A stretch of DNA of 64,000 nt from JAHEJN01 sp963787285 (GCA_963787285.1 CAWBCM010000013.1:1-64000); one strand, 5' to 3'; positions 34,121 through 44,484 are shown, numbered from the stretch's first letter. A program made the numbers and translations. Notes: generated by a model not told the origin, from the sequence alone.

Positions 34121-37100
34121 ATGAACGCACGATCAGGGATGGTTCGGCGGATGGTGGCGCTCGGTGTGTGCATCGCGCTCGCCGCGACCGCCTGTTCGGG
34201 AGGCGACGACGGAGGGCGAGACGATGCTGCGCCCGCGTCGCCGGGCCAGCCCGCCGGTCCTGCCGCGCCCCTCGGCGCCGCGAGTTCGACCGCGCAACTC
34301 CTCTCGCTGAGGTTGAGCGAAGGATCGGCTTTCGCAGGGGAAGCCGCGGGCCCGCCGGTGGTCGAGGGCACACCGCTGTCCGACGACGAGGTGGCCGAGG
34401 TGCTCGGTCGGCTCCCCGCCTGGGAGGTGCCCGAGACCGACCGACAGGAGTTCAACCGGCCACCCGAATCCTTGCGGCCACCGCTGGTGGGCGACACGAT
34501 CGAGGGGACGTTCCCACCGTCGACCGACCCAGGCGGTCCGACCGCACCGGCCCGTGGACCCCTCGAGGTCCTCAGGTTCCAACCCGAGGGCGACGTGGGC
34601 ATCGCTCCATTCCTGAGCGTCACCTTCAGCCAGCCGATGGTGCCCTTGGCGACGCTCGACCAGCTCGCCGCCGAAGCCGTTCCCGCCGTGGTCACGCCGG
34701 CCGTCGAAGGCCGTTGGCGGTGGATCGGTACGCGGACGCTGCGCTTCGAGGTCGAGCCCGGGCTCACCGATCGGCTGCCGGCGGCCACCGAGTACCGGGT
34801 GGAGATCCCCGCCGGCACCACCTCGGTCGCCGGTGGCGAGCTGGCCGAAGCGGTGTCGTTCACCTTCGCCACGCCGCCACCGGTCGTACAGTCCTTCGTC
34901 GGCGAATCCGACAGCCTTCCACTGACGCCGGTCTTCGTCGCGACCTTCGATCAGGTCGTCTCGCCGGCGGCCGTGCTCGATCATCTCACCCTCACCGCAG
35001 GGGGCGACGAGCGCCCAGTTCGCGAGGCGACGGCGGCGGAGATCGAAGCCGACGACGACGCGGCCCGCGCCGTGGCCGCGGGCCTCGAGGGTCGCGTGGT
35101 CGCGTTCCGGGCCACCGATCCGCTTCCGGTCGACCGCCCCATCGAGGTGTCCTTCGACGCCGGAACGCCCTCGGCGGAGGGCCCGCTGGTCACCTCGGAC
35201 GCCCAGCTGTTTCGCGCCCACACCTTCGGCCGGCTCGAGGTGACCAACGCCACGTGCGGCTACGGCGGTGGCTGTACCCCACTCACCCCCTTCGTCATCG
35301 AGTTCAACAACACCATCGACGCCGCCCGCTTCACCCCGTCGATGGTCACCGTCGATCCGGCGATCCCCGGCCAACGGGTCGACCTGTACGGCAACACGCT
35401 GCAGATCTCCGGAGCAACCGCCGGGCGCACCACCTACCAGGTGACCCTCGCGAGTGAGCTGACCGACTCCTTCGGGCAGACGCTCGGCGAGGACTATTCG
35501 ACGAAGTTCGACGTCGGTGCGGCGCGGCCGTACCTGCGGGGGTTCGATCGCCAGTTCGTCACGGTCGACCCGGCGACCGCCGATCCGACGGTGAGCGTCG
35601 CGTCGATCAACCACGACAGCGTGCGGGTCACGGCGTGGGCCGTCTCGCCCGATCAGTACCCGGAGTACCTGCGCTTCCTCGACACCACCTACTCCGACAC
35701 CGAGCCCCCCGATCCCGACTGGCCGCTCGTGCTCGATCGTGAGGTCGACATCGACGGCGACGACGACACGGTCACCGAGACGGCGGTCGACCTCTCCGAC
35801 GCCTTCGCCGAATCCGACGGCCCGATCGTGGTTCGCCTCGAACCGACACGGGAGTTCGCACCGAACAGCGACGACTACTGGCAGAACCGCCCCAGCTACG
35901 CGTTCGTCCAGCAGACCACCCTGGCGATCGACGCCGTCATCGACACCGACGAGCTGTTGATCTGGACCACCGATCTCCTCACCGGCCGGGCCCTCCGTGA
36001 TGTCACGGTCACCGTGCTCGGCCCCGACACCGTCGTCACCACCGACGCCGACGGGCTGGCCCGGTACTCGCTTCGTGGCGGCGCGGTTCAGGGCCTGGTC
36101 GCCGAGCTCGATGGTGTCGTCGGCATGCTGCCGTCGAGCTGGTACGACGGATGGAGAACCCAGTCCTACGGCGCGGAGACGCGCTGGTATGTCTTCGACG
36201 ACCGCGGTGTCTACAAGCCGGGGGAGACGGCCCGGCTCACGGGTTGGGTGCGCAGCATCGACCTCTCGGGCCCCGCCCGCCTCCAGTCGATCTCCGACAC
36301 CGTCGAGGTCGACTTCCGGGCCTATGACCCCCAAGGCAACGACATCGACAGCGGCACCGTCGAGCTCAACGCGCTCGGTGGCTTCAATCTCACGGTCGAC
36401 GTCCCGGATACCGCCAATCTCGGCCAGGCCTACATCGAACTGCAGCTCATCGGCGCCGATGCCCCGGACGCGAGCTATGGCAGCCATTCGTTCCAGATCC
36501 AGCAGTTCCGCACCCCCGAGTTCGAGGTCTCCGCCCGCCCCGAGAGCCCGGGCCCGTATTACACGGCCGATCCCGCCACCGTCGCGGTCGACGCCGCCTA
36601 CTACGCAGGTGGTCCGCTGCCCGATGCCGAGGTCCAGTGGCTCGTGAGCACCGCCTCCACCACCTACGCCCCGCCCGGCTGGGACGACTTCGTCTTCGGC
36701 GTGTGGCAGCCGTGGTGGTTCGAGGGTGACCTCGGTGGCTACGACGTCGCCTTCGGTGAGGCGATCGGCGACTGCTTCGACTGTGGTCCGGGCTTCGGGC
36801 CGACCGAGTACGAGCGGTTCTCCGGGCGGACCGACGCCGCCGGTAGTCACTTTCTACAGATCGACTTCGAGGGCCCCGAAGCCGATCTTCCCTCGACGGT
36901 CACCGCCGAGGCCACGGTGTTCGACGTGAACCGCCAGGCGTGGGCCTCGCGCACCGACCTCCTCGTGCACCCCGCCCGGTACTACGTCGGTCTGCGCACC
37001 GATCGGCCCTTCGTCGAGCAGGGCACGCCCATCCGGGTCGATGTACTGGCCACCGACGTCGACGGCTCCCCGGTGATCGAGCGCGAGGTGGAGGTCACCG

Positions 37101-40100
37101 CGGGCCGTGTCGAGTCGTCGTACGTGAACGGAACATGGACCGAGGAGGTGGTCGATCCCGTCACCTGCACCGTCACCTCGACCGAGGTCGGCCGACGCCT
37201 CAGGCGAGCTCCCGCGCTGCGAGTTCGCGACCGAGTTCGGCGGCACCTACCGCATCACGGCGATCGTCACCGACGACGACGGGCACTCCAGTCGCACCGA
37301 GATCACCCAGTGGGTGACCGGTGGCGAGCGACGGCCGACCCGCTCGGTCCAACAGGAGCAGGTCACCATCGTTCCCGACGGCGACACCTACGCCGTGGGG
37401 GAAACCGCCCAGTTGTTCGTCGAGGCGCCCTTCGCGCCCGCCACCGGCCTGGTCACGGTTACCCACGGCGGAATCGAGTCGGCCTTCGCCTTCGATGCCG
37501 CCGATGGCACCGCGATCGTCGACGTTCCCATCGCCGACGGATACGTGCCGAACGTGACGGTGCAGGTCGACATGGTCGGATCGAGCGAGCGCAGCGCCGA
37601 CGACGGCACGCCGCTGCCCGACGCCCCCCGCCGGGTCGCCTTCGCCACCGGCAGAATCGACCTCGTCGTCCCGCCGATCGCGCAGACCCTCGACGTGGTG
37701 GCCACGCCGGCCGATCCGACGCTGCTGCCGGGCGACGACACGTCGGTGACCGTCGACGTGCGCGACGCCGACGGCAATCCGGTGCCCGGCGCCGGCGTGG
37801 CCGTGGTGGTCGTCGACGAAGCGGTGCTCGCGCTCACCGGCTACGAGCTGCTCGATCCGATCGACGTCTTCTACTCCAGCGTCTACTCGAACGTGTTCAC
37901 CGAGTACGTCCGGTCGAGTGTCGTGCTGGCCGACCCCGAGTTGCTGGCCGGTGGAAACACGGTCAGCCCGACTGCGGCGGGAGGCGACGACAGCGCAACC
38001 GCGGACTTCGCCGAGGAGGAGTCGGCCGACGAGGCCGCCGCCGAGGCTTCCGGTGCGCCGGTCGCCCGTGACGGCTCGAGTCCGATCACCGTACGCAGCG
38101 ACTTCGGCGCTCTCGCGGTGTATGCCCCCGAGGAGACCACCGGCACCGACGGCACGGTCACCGTCGAGGTGCCGCTTCCCGACAACCTCACCCGGTACCG
38201 CGTCATGGCAGTGGCCGTCGACGGGGTCGATCGCTTCGGCAAGGGCGAGGCCAACATCACGGCGCGACTGCCGCTGATGGCCCGCCCCTCGGCCCCCCGG
38301 TTCCTGAACTTCGGCGATCGGTTCGAGCTGCCCGTGGTGGTGCAGAACCAGACCGACGCGCCCATGGAGGTCGATGTCGCGATCCAGACCGCCAACCTCA
38401 CGTTGCCGGAGACGGCCGGCAAGCGGGTGAGCGTGCCGGCCAACGATCGCGTCGAGGTCCGCTTCCCAGCGGCGGCCGAGGACGTCGGAACCGCAAGGTT
38501 CCGGGTGGCGGCGGTGAGCGCAACGAACGCCGACGCGGCCGAGATCGAGCTGCCCGTGTACACCCCGGCGACCGCAGAGGCCTTCGCCACCTACGGCGTG
38601 ATCGACGACGGCGCCATCGCCCAGCCGGTCATAGCCCCCGATGGCGTGTTCCGGCAGTTCGGCGGGCTCGAGATCAACACGTCTTCCACCGCCCTTCAGG
38701 CGCTGACCGACGCCGTGCTCTACCTCACCGACTACCGCTACGACTCCGCCGATGGGTATGCGTCACGCATCATGGCCGTGGCCGCACTGCGCGACGTCCT
38801 GGTCGCCTTCGAGGCCGATGGCCTGCCGTCAGCGGGTGAGCTGAACGCGCAGGTCACACGCGACATCGATCGGCTGGCGGCCCTCCAGAACGACGACGGC
38901 GGGTTCCCGTACTGGCAACGGGGCCAAGACTCGATTCCGTGGGAGTCGATCCAGGCGACGCATGCCCTCGTGCTCGCCGATGACGCCGGGTACTCCGTGC
39001 CATCGGCCACGCTCGCGGCCGCGTTGGCCCATCTCGGCGACGTCGAGAGCCACATCCCGAGCGACTACTCCGTCGAGGTGCGCAACACGCTGAGCGCCTA
39101 CGCGTTGTATGTCCGCGATCTGGCCGGCGACGGTGATGCCGCGAAGGCCGAATCGCTGTACGAGCGGGCCGGCGAGGACCTGCAGCTCGACGCCTTGGCC
39201 TGGCTGTGGCCGGTGATCGACGACGGGGGCAGCCGGACCGCCATCGAGCGCCGCTTCGAGAACGCCGCCGTCGAGACCGCGGGCGCGGCGACCTTTGCCA
39301 ACAGCTATGGCGAGGATGCCTACGTGATCGCCAACTCCGACCGGCGAACCGACGGGGTGATCCTCGATGCGCTCGTGACCCAGACGCCCGACAGTGACCT
39401 GATCCCCAAGGTGGTGGCGGGGTTGCTCGGCAACCAGGTGCGGGGCCGTTGGAACAACGTGCAGGAGAATGCCTTCATCCTGTTGGCCCTCGATCGCTAC
39501 TTCGGCGCCTTCGAGTCGGTGAGCCCCGACTTCGTCGCCCGGGCCTGGCTCGGCGACCTCTACGCCGCCGAGGCGACCTTCGACGGCCGTACCACCGATC
39601 GTGCGACCACGGTGGTGCCCATGGCCGAGCTCATTGCCGCGGGCGACAGCGATCTCGTGGTGGCAAAAGACGGGACCGGTCGCCTCTACTACCGTCTCGG
39701 CCTGCGCTACGCCCCCGACGATCTGGTTCTCGATGCACGCGACGAGGGCTTCGTGGTCGAACGGCTCTACGAGGCCGTGGACGATCCGGCCGACGTGCGC
39801 CGCGATGCCGACGGCGTGTGGCGGATGCGGGCCGGCGCCACCGTGCGGGTTCGACTGACCATGGTCGCCGACGCGCAACGAACCCACGTGGCGCTCATCG
39901 ACCCGCTCCCTGCGGGTCTCGAACCCCTGAACCCGGGTCTGGCGGTCACCCCGACCACACCACCCGAGGTTTCCGGCGAAGACGCAATCGCCGTCGACCG
40001 CGGTTCTGGTGTTGGTGCTGGCAATGGTTCGGGCATCAGAACCTTCGCGACGACCGTGCCGAGGCGTTCACCAGCTTCCTGCCCGGCGGCACCTACGAGT

Positions 40101-40222
40101 ACACCTACCTGGCTCGAGCCACGACCCTCGGCACCTTCGTGGTGCCCCCCGCCCGGGCCGAGGAGGTGTACGCACCGGAGGTCTTCGGCCGTTCACCGTC
40201 GGCCACCGTCGTGGTGGGTTGA
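34121..40222 (+). CDS. Alpha-2-macroglobulin-like lipoprotein without a thioester (two frameshifts)
   Basis: A ~2,030-residue lipoprotein in three consecutive reading frames. The signal peptide ends in the lipobox ALAATAC (C25). Repeated Ig-like domains follow (for example LRFEVEPGLTDRLPAATEYRVEIP), then the MG-type VYKPGETARLTGWVR, the A2M core (GALAVYAPEETTGTDG, LPDNLTRYRVMA), and an alpha/alpha thioester-like domain. At the place of the CxEQ thioester the sequence is YRYDSADGYASR near 38731-38766, so Cys and Gln are replaced and no thioester can form, like E. coli YfaS. Frames change near 37190-37210 and near 40005-40025; the true C-terminus is FGHQNLRDDRAEAFTSFLPG...SPSATVVVG. Such proteins are thought to trap proteases at the cell surface. 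No pbpC neighbour is present. Confidence 0.82.
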
Positions 40223-40237
40223 CGCCGAGCTCTCACG

Positions 40238-40284
40238 GTTCTGGTGGAGCGGCGGCGTCAGCTGCCCGATTGCTCCACCAGAAC
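40238..40284. terminator. Hairpin between convergent macroglobulin and DUF503 genes
   Basis: Arms 40238-40250 and 40272-40284 are a perfect 13-bp inverted repeat (GTTCTGGTGGAGC) with a 21-nt loop. It lies between two converging genes and could stop transcription from both sides, although there is no long T tract. Confidence 0.55.
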
Positions 40285-40291
40285 GGCCTGG

Positions 40292-40576
40292 CTACTCGAG
40301 CCACCGGCGATCGGAGTGGACCACCTCGATCTCGGGAAACGACCACACGAACCGGTCGACGTCGTCGATGACCGCACGGGCGAGGCGCTCGGCCGAGGCG
40401 ACCACGGCGAAGCCGAGGACCGCTGACCTCCATCGGTCCTGCTGGTCGATCTCGGCGCTCGAGACGCCGAACCGACGACGGGCACCCTCGATGATGGGGT
40501 TGATCGTTCGGCGCTTGTCCTTCAACGAGTCGGCATGGACCAGGCGCAGCTCGACCTCGTAGGCAAGCACGAACAT
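40292..40576 (-). CDS. DUF503 (YlxP-like) protein
   Basis: A 94-residue cytoplasmic protein matching the DUF503/YlxP family end to end: a start like MFVLAYEVELRL, HADSLKDKRRTINPI, and RRFGVSSAEIDQQDRWRSAVLG. In many bacteria ylxP sits beside infB-rbfA and is linked to ribosome maturation. Here it follows a MarR gene by 5 bp, so the usual context is lost. The ATG at 40576 was chosen because family members begin there. Confidence 0.85.
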   Translation of the reverse strand: MFVLAYEVELRLVHADSLKDKRRTINPIIEGARRRFGVSSAEIDQQDRWRSAVLGFAVVASAERLARAVIDDVDRFVWSFPEIEVVHSDRRWLE

Positions 40577-40581
40577 GGGTC

Positions 40582-41064
40582 TCAGCCGTCGGGGTGGGCG
40601 GCCGCATGGAAGGCTGCGGCCAGACGGGGCATCATCTCGGCCAGGGTGACCACATCGTCGGCGGTGAGGTGGTCGAACAGGTGCCGGCGCACCGACTCGA
40701 CATGGCCCGGTGCGGCGGCGGCCAGAGCGTGAAGGCCGTCGTCGGTCAGCACGGCGAACCACCCGCGCTTGTCCTCCTGGCACCGACGACGTTCGACGTA
40801 TCCCTTGCCCGACAGCCGGTCGACCCGCTGGGACAGACGGCTCGCGGACTGCACCGTGCTCGTGGCCAGCTCGGACATGCGCATCTCCCGCCCGCCGGCC
40901 TCGGACAGATTCACCAGCACCTCGTAGTCGTCGAAGGTGAGGCCGCTTTCCTGGCGGAGATCGTGCTCGATGGCCGAGGCGATGCGCTCGGTGGCCTCGA
41001 GCCAGCCGCGCCAGGCGGCATCCTCCTCACGGGTGAGCCACGCAACGTCGGCCACTGGGGTCAT
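40582..41064 (-). CDS. MarR-family transcriptional regulator
   Basis: A 160-residue winged-helix regulator. The DNA-binding region is residues ~50-110, with LTFDDYEVLVNLSEAGG, MRMSELATSTVQSASRLSQRVDRL (recognition helix, landmarks SELATSTVQ and RLSQRVD) and the wing RRRCQEDKRGWFAVLT. It is divergent from yceI, and the short gap holds TTCA/TGAA repeats, so it very likely represses yceI and itself. The ATG at 41064 lies 7 nt after TAGCAT, which fits a leaderless start. The inducer is unknown. Confidence 0.88.
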   Translation of the reverse strand: MTPVADVAWLTREEDAAWRGWLEATERIASAIEHDLRQESGLTFDDYEVLVNLSEAGGREMRMSELATSTVQSASRLSQRVDRLSGKGYVERRRCQEDKRGWFAVLTDDGLHALAAAAPGHVESVRRHLFDHLTADDVVTLAEMMPRLAAAFHAAAHPDG

Positions 41065-41071
41065 GACGAAG

Positions 41072-41077
41072 ATGCTA
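41072..41077 (-). promoter_or_regulatory. Leaderless -10 element (TAGCAT) for marR
   Basis: On the minus strand TAGCAT lies 7 nt before the marR ATG with no ribosome site between them. Confidence 0.4.
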
Positions 41078-41087
41078 GCCGAACCGG

Positions 41088-41116
41088 TTGACATCACTTC
41101 AGAATTGAAATAGATT
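41088..41116 (+). promoter_or_regulatory. Sigma-70-type promoter of yceI (TTGACA - 17 bp - TAGATT)
   Basis: A perfect -35 box TTGACA at 41088-41093 is separated by 17 bp from TAGATT at 41111-41116. The start of transcription would fall near 41123, followed by AGGAG at 41144-41148, 8 nt before the ATG. This is the best-formed promoter in the window. Confidence 0.7.
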
Positions 41117-41125
41117 GATTCAAAT
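41098..41125. promoter_or_regulatory. Probable MarR operator between marR and yceI
   Basis: TTCA-4-TGAA at 41098-41109 and ATTGAA-9-TTCAAAT at 41104-41125 are overlapping inverted repeats. They cover the spacer and the -10 box of the yceI promoter. A third pair, TTGA-8-TCAA at 41127-41142, lies downstream. Binding of the MarR protein here would block the promoter. Confidence 0.6.
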
Positions 41126-41156
41126 CTTGAAACATTGCTCAACAGGAGTCCCCCCA

Positions 41157-41708
41157 ATGACCACCATCGAAACCGCCACCCTCATCCCCGGTACCTGGGT
41201 CGTCGAACCCGCTCACAGCGAGATCGGCTTCACCGTCCGTCATCTCGGTCTGTCGAAGGTCCGGGGACGGTTCAACGCCTTCACCGGCTCCGTGCAGGTC
41301 GGCGAGCGGCTCGAGGCCAGCGCCATCGAGGCGGAGATCGACCTGGCCTCGGTCGATACCAACAACGACCAGCGTGACGAGCACCTGAGGGGTACCGATT
41401 TCTTCGACACCGACGCTCATCCCAGGATGACCTTCGTGTCGACGACCATCGTGAACGACGGGGAATCGGGCACCATCGCCGGGAACCTCACGATCAACGG
41501 CATCACCAAGGCCGTCGAGCTCGAGACCGAGTTCTTCGGTGTCGGTGTCGACCCCTACGGCGTCACTCGTGCCGGCTTCTCGGCATCGACGGCCATCAGC
41601 CGCAAGGACTTCGGCATCGACTTCAACGTGCCCCTCGGTGGCGACAAGGTGCTCATCGGCGACAAGGTCTCCATCGATCTCGACGTGCAGATCGTTCCCG
41701 CGAGCTGA
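41157..41708 (+). CDS. YceI-family lipid-binding protein
   Basis: A 183-residue protein of the YceI lipocalin-like fold that binds polyprenyl-type lipids. Landmarks are TWVVEPAHSEIGFTVRHLGLSKVRGRF at the N-terminus (landmark HSEIGFTVRHLG), the SVDTNNDQRDEHLRGTDFFD loop (landmark QRDEHLR) and the C-terminal FSASTAISRKDFGI. It has no signal peptide, so it is probably cytoplasmic like other actinobacterial YceI proteins. It has its own promoter under likely MarR control. Confidence 0.92.
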   Translation: MTTIETATLIPGTWVVEPAHSEIGFTVRHLGLSKVRGRFNAFTGSVQVGERLEASAIEAEIDLASVDTNNDQRDEHLRGTDFFDTDAHPRMTFVSTTIVNDGESGTIAGNLTINGITKAVELETEFFGVGVDPYGVTRAGFSASTAISRKDFGIDFNVPLGGDKVLIGDKVSIDLDVQIVPAS

Positions 41709-41737
41709 TCGTAGGGAATCACCCCGCAGCACCGGCG

Positions 41738-41780
41738 CCGGGTGTCGCCGACGCCTTCCTCCGGGCTCGACGGCACCCGG
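41738..41780. terminator. Hairpin between convergent yceI and YhhN-family genes
   Basis: CCGGGTGTCG (41738-41747) pairs with CGGCACCCGG (41771-41780) over 10 bp with one wobble and a 23-nt loop, in the gap between converging genes. No T tract follows. Confidence 0.35.
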
Positions 41781-41790
41781 TTCTGCGCGT

Positions 41791-42414
41791 TCAGCTCAGG
41801 CCGATCACGAGCAGGGCCTGCGCGAGGTGGTAGGTGACATGCACCGCCAACCGACCGCCCGGAGCCGGCCCCACGAAACGGCCCCAGCCGAGGAGAGAAT
41901 CCGACGCCAGGAACAACAGCGCGCCGGCGGCCAACGCGTAAGAGCCGGTGGCATAGGCCACGACGGTGAGGCCGGAGATCGCAGCGAAGTACACGGCCAC
42001 CGGCACGCGTAGGTTCGCCGGTGCGCCTCGAAGCACCGGAACACCCACGACTCGCAGATCGACGGAAACGATCGCGGTGGCGATGATGGCCAGTAGCAAC
42101 GAGCTCGTGTGCGGCAGCATGCCGATCACGTAGGCGACATGGCCCAGCAGAAACGCACCGAGACCGACGACGAAGGCATCGAGTCGGGGCAACAGGGCGA
42201 CGTCGCCGACGAGGCACAGGACGAGCGCCACCACGAACCACCACCGCATCGCGTTCGATGCCGGGTCGATGGCGACCGCGGCCGCGATCAGGGCAAGCAT
42301 CACGAGCGGCTTCGCAACCGCCTCGAGTCGGTCGTTGCCGAGGTGCACGGCGCGCCAGTCGGCGGCCGCCGCGACCGCCGCAACGATCAGCAGAATCACC
42401 GCAACCGTGGTCAC
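41791..42414 (-). CDS. YhhN/TMEM86-family membrane protein (lysoplasmalogenase-like)
   Basis: A 207-residue protein with about eight hydrophobic segments. The family pattern is KPLVMLALIAAA near the start, VGDVALLPRLDAFVVGLGAFLLGHVAYV in the middle (landmarks GDVALL and GLGAFLLGHVAY), and ASDSLLGWGRF near the end, with the conserved Asp residues in membrane segments. Animal TMEM86B hydrolyses the vinyl-ether bond of lysoplasmalogen; bacterial roles are less certain. The GTG at 42414 lies 4 bp after the stop of the PPOX gene. Confidence 0.82.
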   Translation of the reverse strand: MTTVAVILLIVAAVAAAADWRAVHLGNDRLEAVAKPLVMLALIAAAVAIDPASNAMRWWFVVALVLCLVGDVALLPRLDAFVVGLGAFLLGHVAYVIGMLPHTSSLLLAIIATAIVSVDLRVVGVPVLRGAPANLRVPVAVYFAAISGLTVVAYATGSYALAAGALLFLASDSLLGWGRFVGPAPGGRLAVHVTYHLAQALLVIGLS

Positions 42415-42418
42415 CGCA

Positions 42419-43043
42419 TCAGTCCAGAGCCAGCTCTGCGTCGTACTCGTCGGCGAGCGAGGACCGCATCGCCTCGGCGTCGCCACCGTGCTGGCAGCTG
42501 AAGATCTCGGCCAGGTCGGGAGCATCGGCCAACGCCGTCCACGACTGGGGCTTCCACAGACCGCTGCGGCGGAACGCCTTGGCGCAGTGGACGAAAACCT
42601 CGGTGGTTTCGACGACCACGGCGAGCTTGGGCATGCGCAGCTCGGCGGCGAAGCCCGACAGGATGGCCGCGTCGGTCGTGAGTCCCGCCGGACCGTTTAT
42701 CCGCAGGGTCTCGTCGTGGCCCGGGATGATCAACAACAGCCCGACCTGCGGATTGGCCACGATGTTGCGAAGGCTGTCGAGGCGATTGTTGCCGTTGAGG
42801 TCGGCGACAGCGACGTGGCGGTCGTCGAGTCGCTGGACGAAACCCGGTGGCCCGCCTCGGGGCGAGGCGTCGACCGAGCCGTCGGCCGACGCCGTCGACA
42901 GGACGAGAAACGGACACCGATCGATGAACCGGGCCGAGGCCGCATCGATTTCCGACTGTCGACTTGGCCGCCACCCGATCCGACGGTGGCCGGTAGAGGG
43001 CGAGAAGGTCGTCGAGGGACGCAACGGGGGAAGGGAGATCCAT
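42419..43043 (-). CDS. Pyridoxamine 5'-phosphate oxidase-family FMN/F420-type protein (one frameshift)
   Basis: The rebuilt protein has about 207 residues. The N-terminal piece (ATG at 43043) reads MDLPSPVASLDDLLALYRPP..., and the main piece reads EIDAASARFIDRCPFLVLSTASADGSVDASPRGGPPGFV. Landmarks SPRGG, NRLDSLRNI and KCAKAFRRSGLWKP-like VHCAKAFRRSGLW place it in the MSMEG_1061-type PPOX branch. The frame breaks near 42955-42962, where GTCGGAAATC should read GTCGAAATC, a single duplicated G. A consensus error is plausible. Substrate unknown. Confidence 0.8.
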
Positions 43044-43060
43044 CGGCGAAGTCTTGCACC

Positions 43061-43924
43061 CTAGGCCGGCAGCGGCACCCAAGGATCGTGATCGCCCGGC
43101 ACGCGGGGAAAGGTCTGGGCCGACCAGTCGGCCTTCGCCGCCTCGATGACCTCACGATCGCTGTGCACGAAGTTCCACCAGATGAAGCGCTCTCCGAGTG
43201 GTTCGCCTCCCAGAACCACGGCCCGCCCGGAGCCGCGCACCTCGGGGCGGGCCGTGGTTTCCAGGACGGCGAGCGCCCCGTGGCCGAGGAGCTGTCCGCC
43301 GACGGTGAGATCGCCGTCGAGGGCCAGAACCGCTCGTTCGGAGTGCTCATCGTCGACGGTGATGACTCCGTCGGCACCGAGATCGATCTCGGCGAGCACC
43401 AACGGTGACGACACCTCGACGGGGGACGTGAGCCCCCACCCGGTTCCGGCGGCCAAGCGCAGTCCGACGCCGCCGACGGTGTCGACCGGGATGGATTCGG
43501 CCGGATGGTGTTCGAAGAACGGAGCCGTGTCCTCGGCGCCGTCAGGGAGCGCAACCCAGGTCTGGAGGCCGTGTTGGCGCCGGGCGACGGGCCGGTCCTC
43601 GTCGAGGCTGCGTTCGGTGTGGGCCACACCGGCTCCTGCGGTCATCCAGTTCACCGCTCCCGGCTCGATCGTGGCCACTGCGCCCGTCGAGTCGCGGTGC
43701 TGCATACGCCCGGCGAACAGGTACGTGACCGTCGACAGGCCGATATGAGGATGGGCGTCGATGTCGGTGCCGGATCCGGGCGGCACCTCTTCGGGACCGA
43801 TGTGATCGACGAAGATGAACGGCCCGACCATGCGTCGCTTCCGCCACGGCAGCAAGCGCTCCACGGTGCCGTTGCCCACCGGGCGGGTACGCGGTTCGAC
43901 GATCAACTCGATGCCCGAAGCCAT
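43061..43924 (-). CDS. Pirin-family protein
   Basis: A 287-residue bicupin. The N-terminal cupin keeps the metal-site pattern HPHIGLSTVTYLFAGRMQHRDS (landmarks HPHIGL and QHRDS) and the GAVNWMTAGAGVAHTE segment. The C-terminal cupin ends with ERFIWWNFVHSD. Some bacterial pirins oxidise quercetin, others have regulatory roles; the sequence does not decide. The ATG at 43924 lies 6 nt after a TAGCGT element. Confidence 0.92.
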   Translation of the reverse strand: MASGIELIVEPRTRPVGNGTVERLLPWRKRRMVGPFIFVDHIGPEEVPPGSGTDIDAHPHIGLSTVTYLFAGRMQHRDSTGAVATIEPGAVNWMTAGAGVAHTERSLDEDRPVARRQHGLQTWVALPDGAEDTAPFFEHHPAESIPVDTVGGVGLRLAAGTGWGLTSPVEVSSPLVLAEIDLGADGVITVDDEHSERAVLALDGDLTVGGQLLGHGALAVLETTARPEVRGSGRAVVLGGEPLGERFIWWNFVHSDREVIEAAKADWSAQTFPRVPGDHDPWVPLPA

Positions 43925-43930
43925 CTCGCA

Positions 43931-43936
43931 ACGCTA
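43931..43936 (-). promoter_or_regulatory. Leaderless -10 element (TAGCGT) for the pirin gene
   Basis: On the minus strand TAGCGT lies 6 nt before the ATG, without a ribosome site. Confidence 0.42.
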
Positions 43937-44008
43937 CCGGTCGTGCCGGCGCCGAACTGCGGGTGGTTCGACGTTCAAGTCGATCGGGAACCCTGACGAT
44001 ACGACGAC

Positions 44009-44407
44009 GTGGAATCGCGGGCGAGAACTCGCGCCCCCTGGCGGCGCTCCCTGGCTGTCGTCGCCGTGGTGGTGGTGGCCGCCACGGCCTGTGCCGACGA
44101 CGACTCCGGACTGCGCTACGAGCTGACGGAGCCGGGATGCGACCTCGACGCCCACATCTGCCAGCTCCTCGACTCGATGAGCGACCAGAACTCCCGTTAC
44201 TACGTCACCACCTACGAGGGCCTCTACGACCGCCTGGCCCCGAACTCCCTGGCCGAGCTCGACCGGCAACAATGGGTCGTGCTGTCCGAGCCCGAGGACG
44301 ATCTGTTCCTCGACACGCCGACGCCGACCCCCACCGGACCCGACACGTCCACGGTCGGACCCGCACCGGGCCCGGCCGCCGGCTACGGCCGCAACGGGTC
44401 GATGTAG
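44009..44407 (+). CDS. Small lipoprotein of unknown function
   Basis: A 132-residue protein. An Arg-rich N-terminus and a Val-rich hydrophobic stretch end in the lipobox VAATAC, giving a mature protein that starts CADDDSGLRYELTEPGC. Two further Cys lie in GCDLDAHIC. A central acidic part is followed by a Pro/Thr-rich tail (TPTPTPTG) that looks like a flexible linker. No family is recognised. The start is a GTG with no clear ribosome site. It lies just upstream of the second nuo operon, but a shared role is not indicated. Confidence 0.65.
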   Translation: MESRARTRAPWRRSLAVVAVVVVAATACADDDSGLRYELTEPGCDLDAHICQLLDSMSDQNSRYYVTTYEGLYDRLAPNSLAELDRQQWVVLSEPEDDLFLDTPTPTPTGPDTSTVGPAPGPAAGYGRNGSM

Positions 44408-44470
44408 GGCCCACCGGCCACGGGCCGGGTGAATATCGGTGATGCTTTGGTCGACGCGTGCCGGGATCTG

Positions 44471-44476
44471 TAGGCT
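44471..44476 (+). promoter_or_regulatory. Leaderless -10 element (TAGGCT) for the second nuo operon
   Basis: TAGGCT lies 8 nt before the GTG at 44485, with no ribosome site. It supports the chosen nuoA2 start and gives the second complex I operon its own promoter. Confidence 0.42.
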
Positions 44477-44484
44477 CGGTGCCC

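Noticed and set aside
34133..36850. A 905-codon minus-strand open frame opposite the macroglobulin gene
   Set aside because: The plus strand has clear domain matches, a lipobox and family C-terminus; the minus frame has none.
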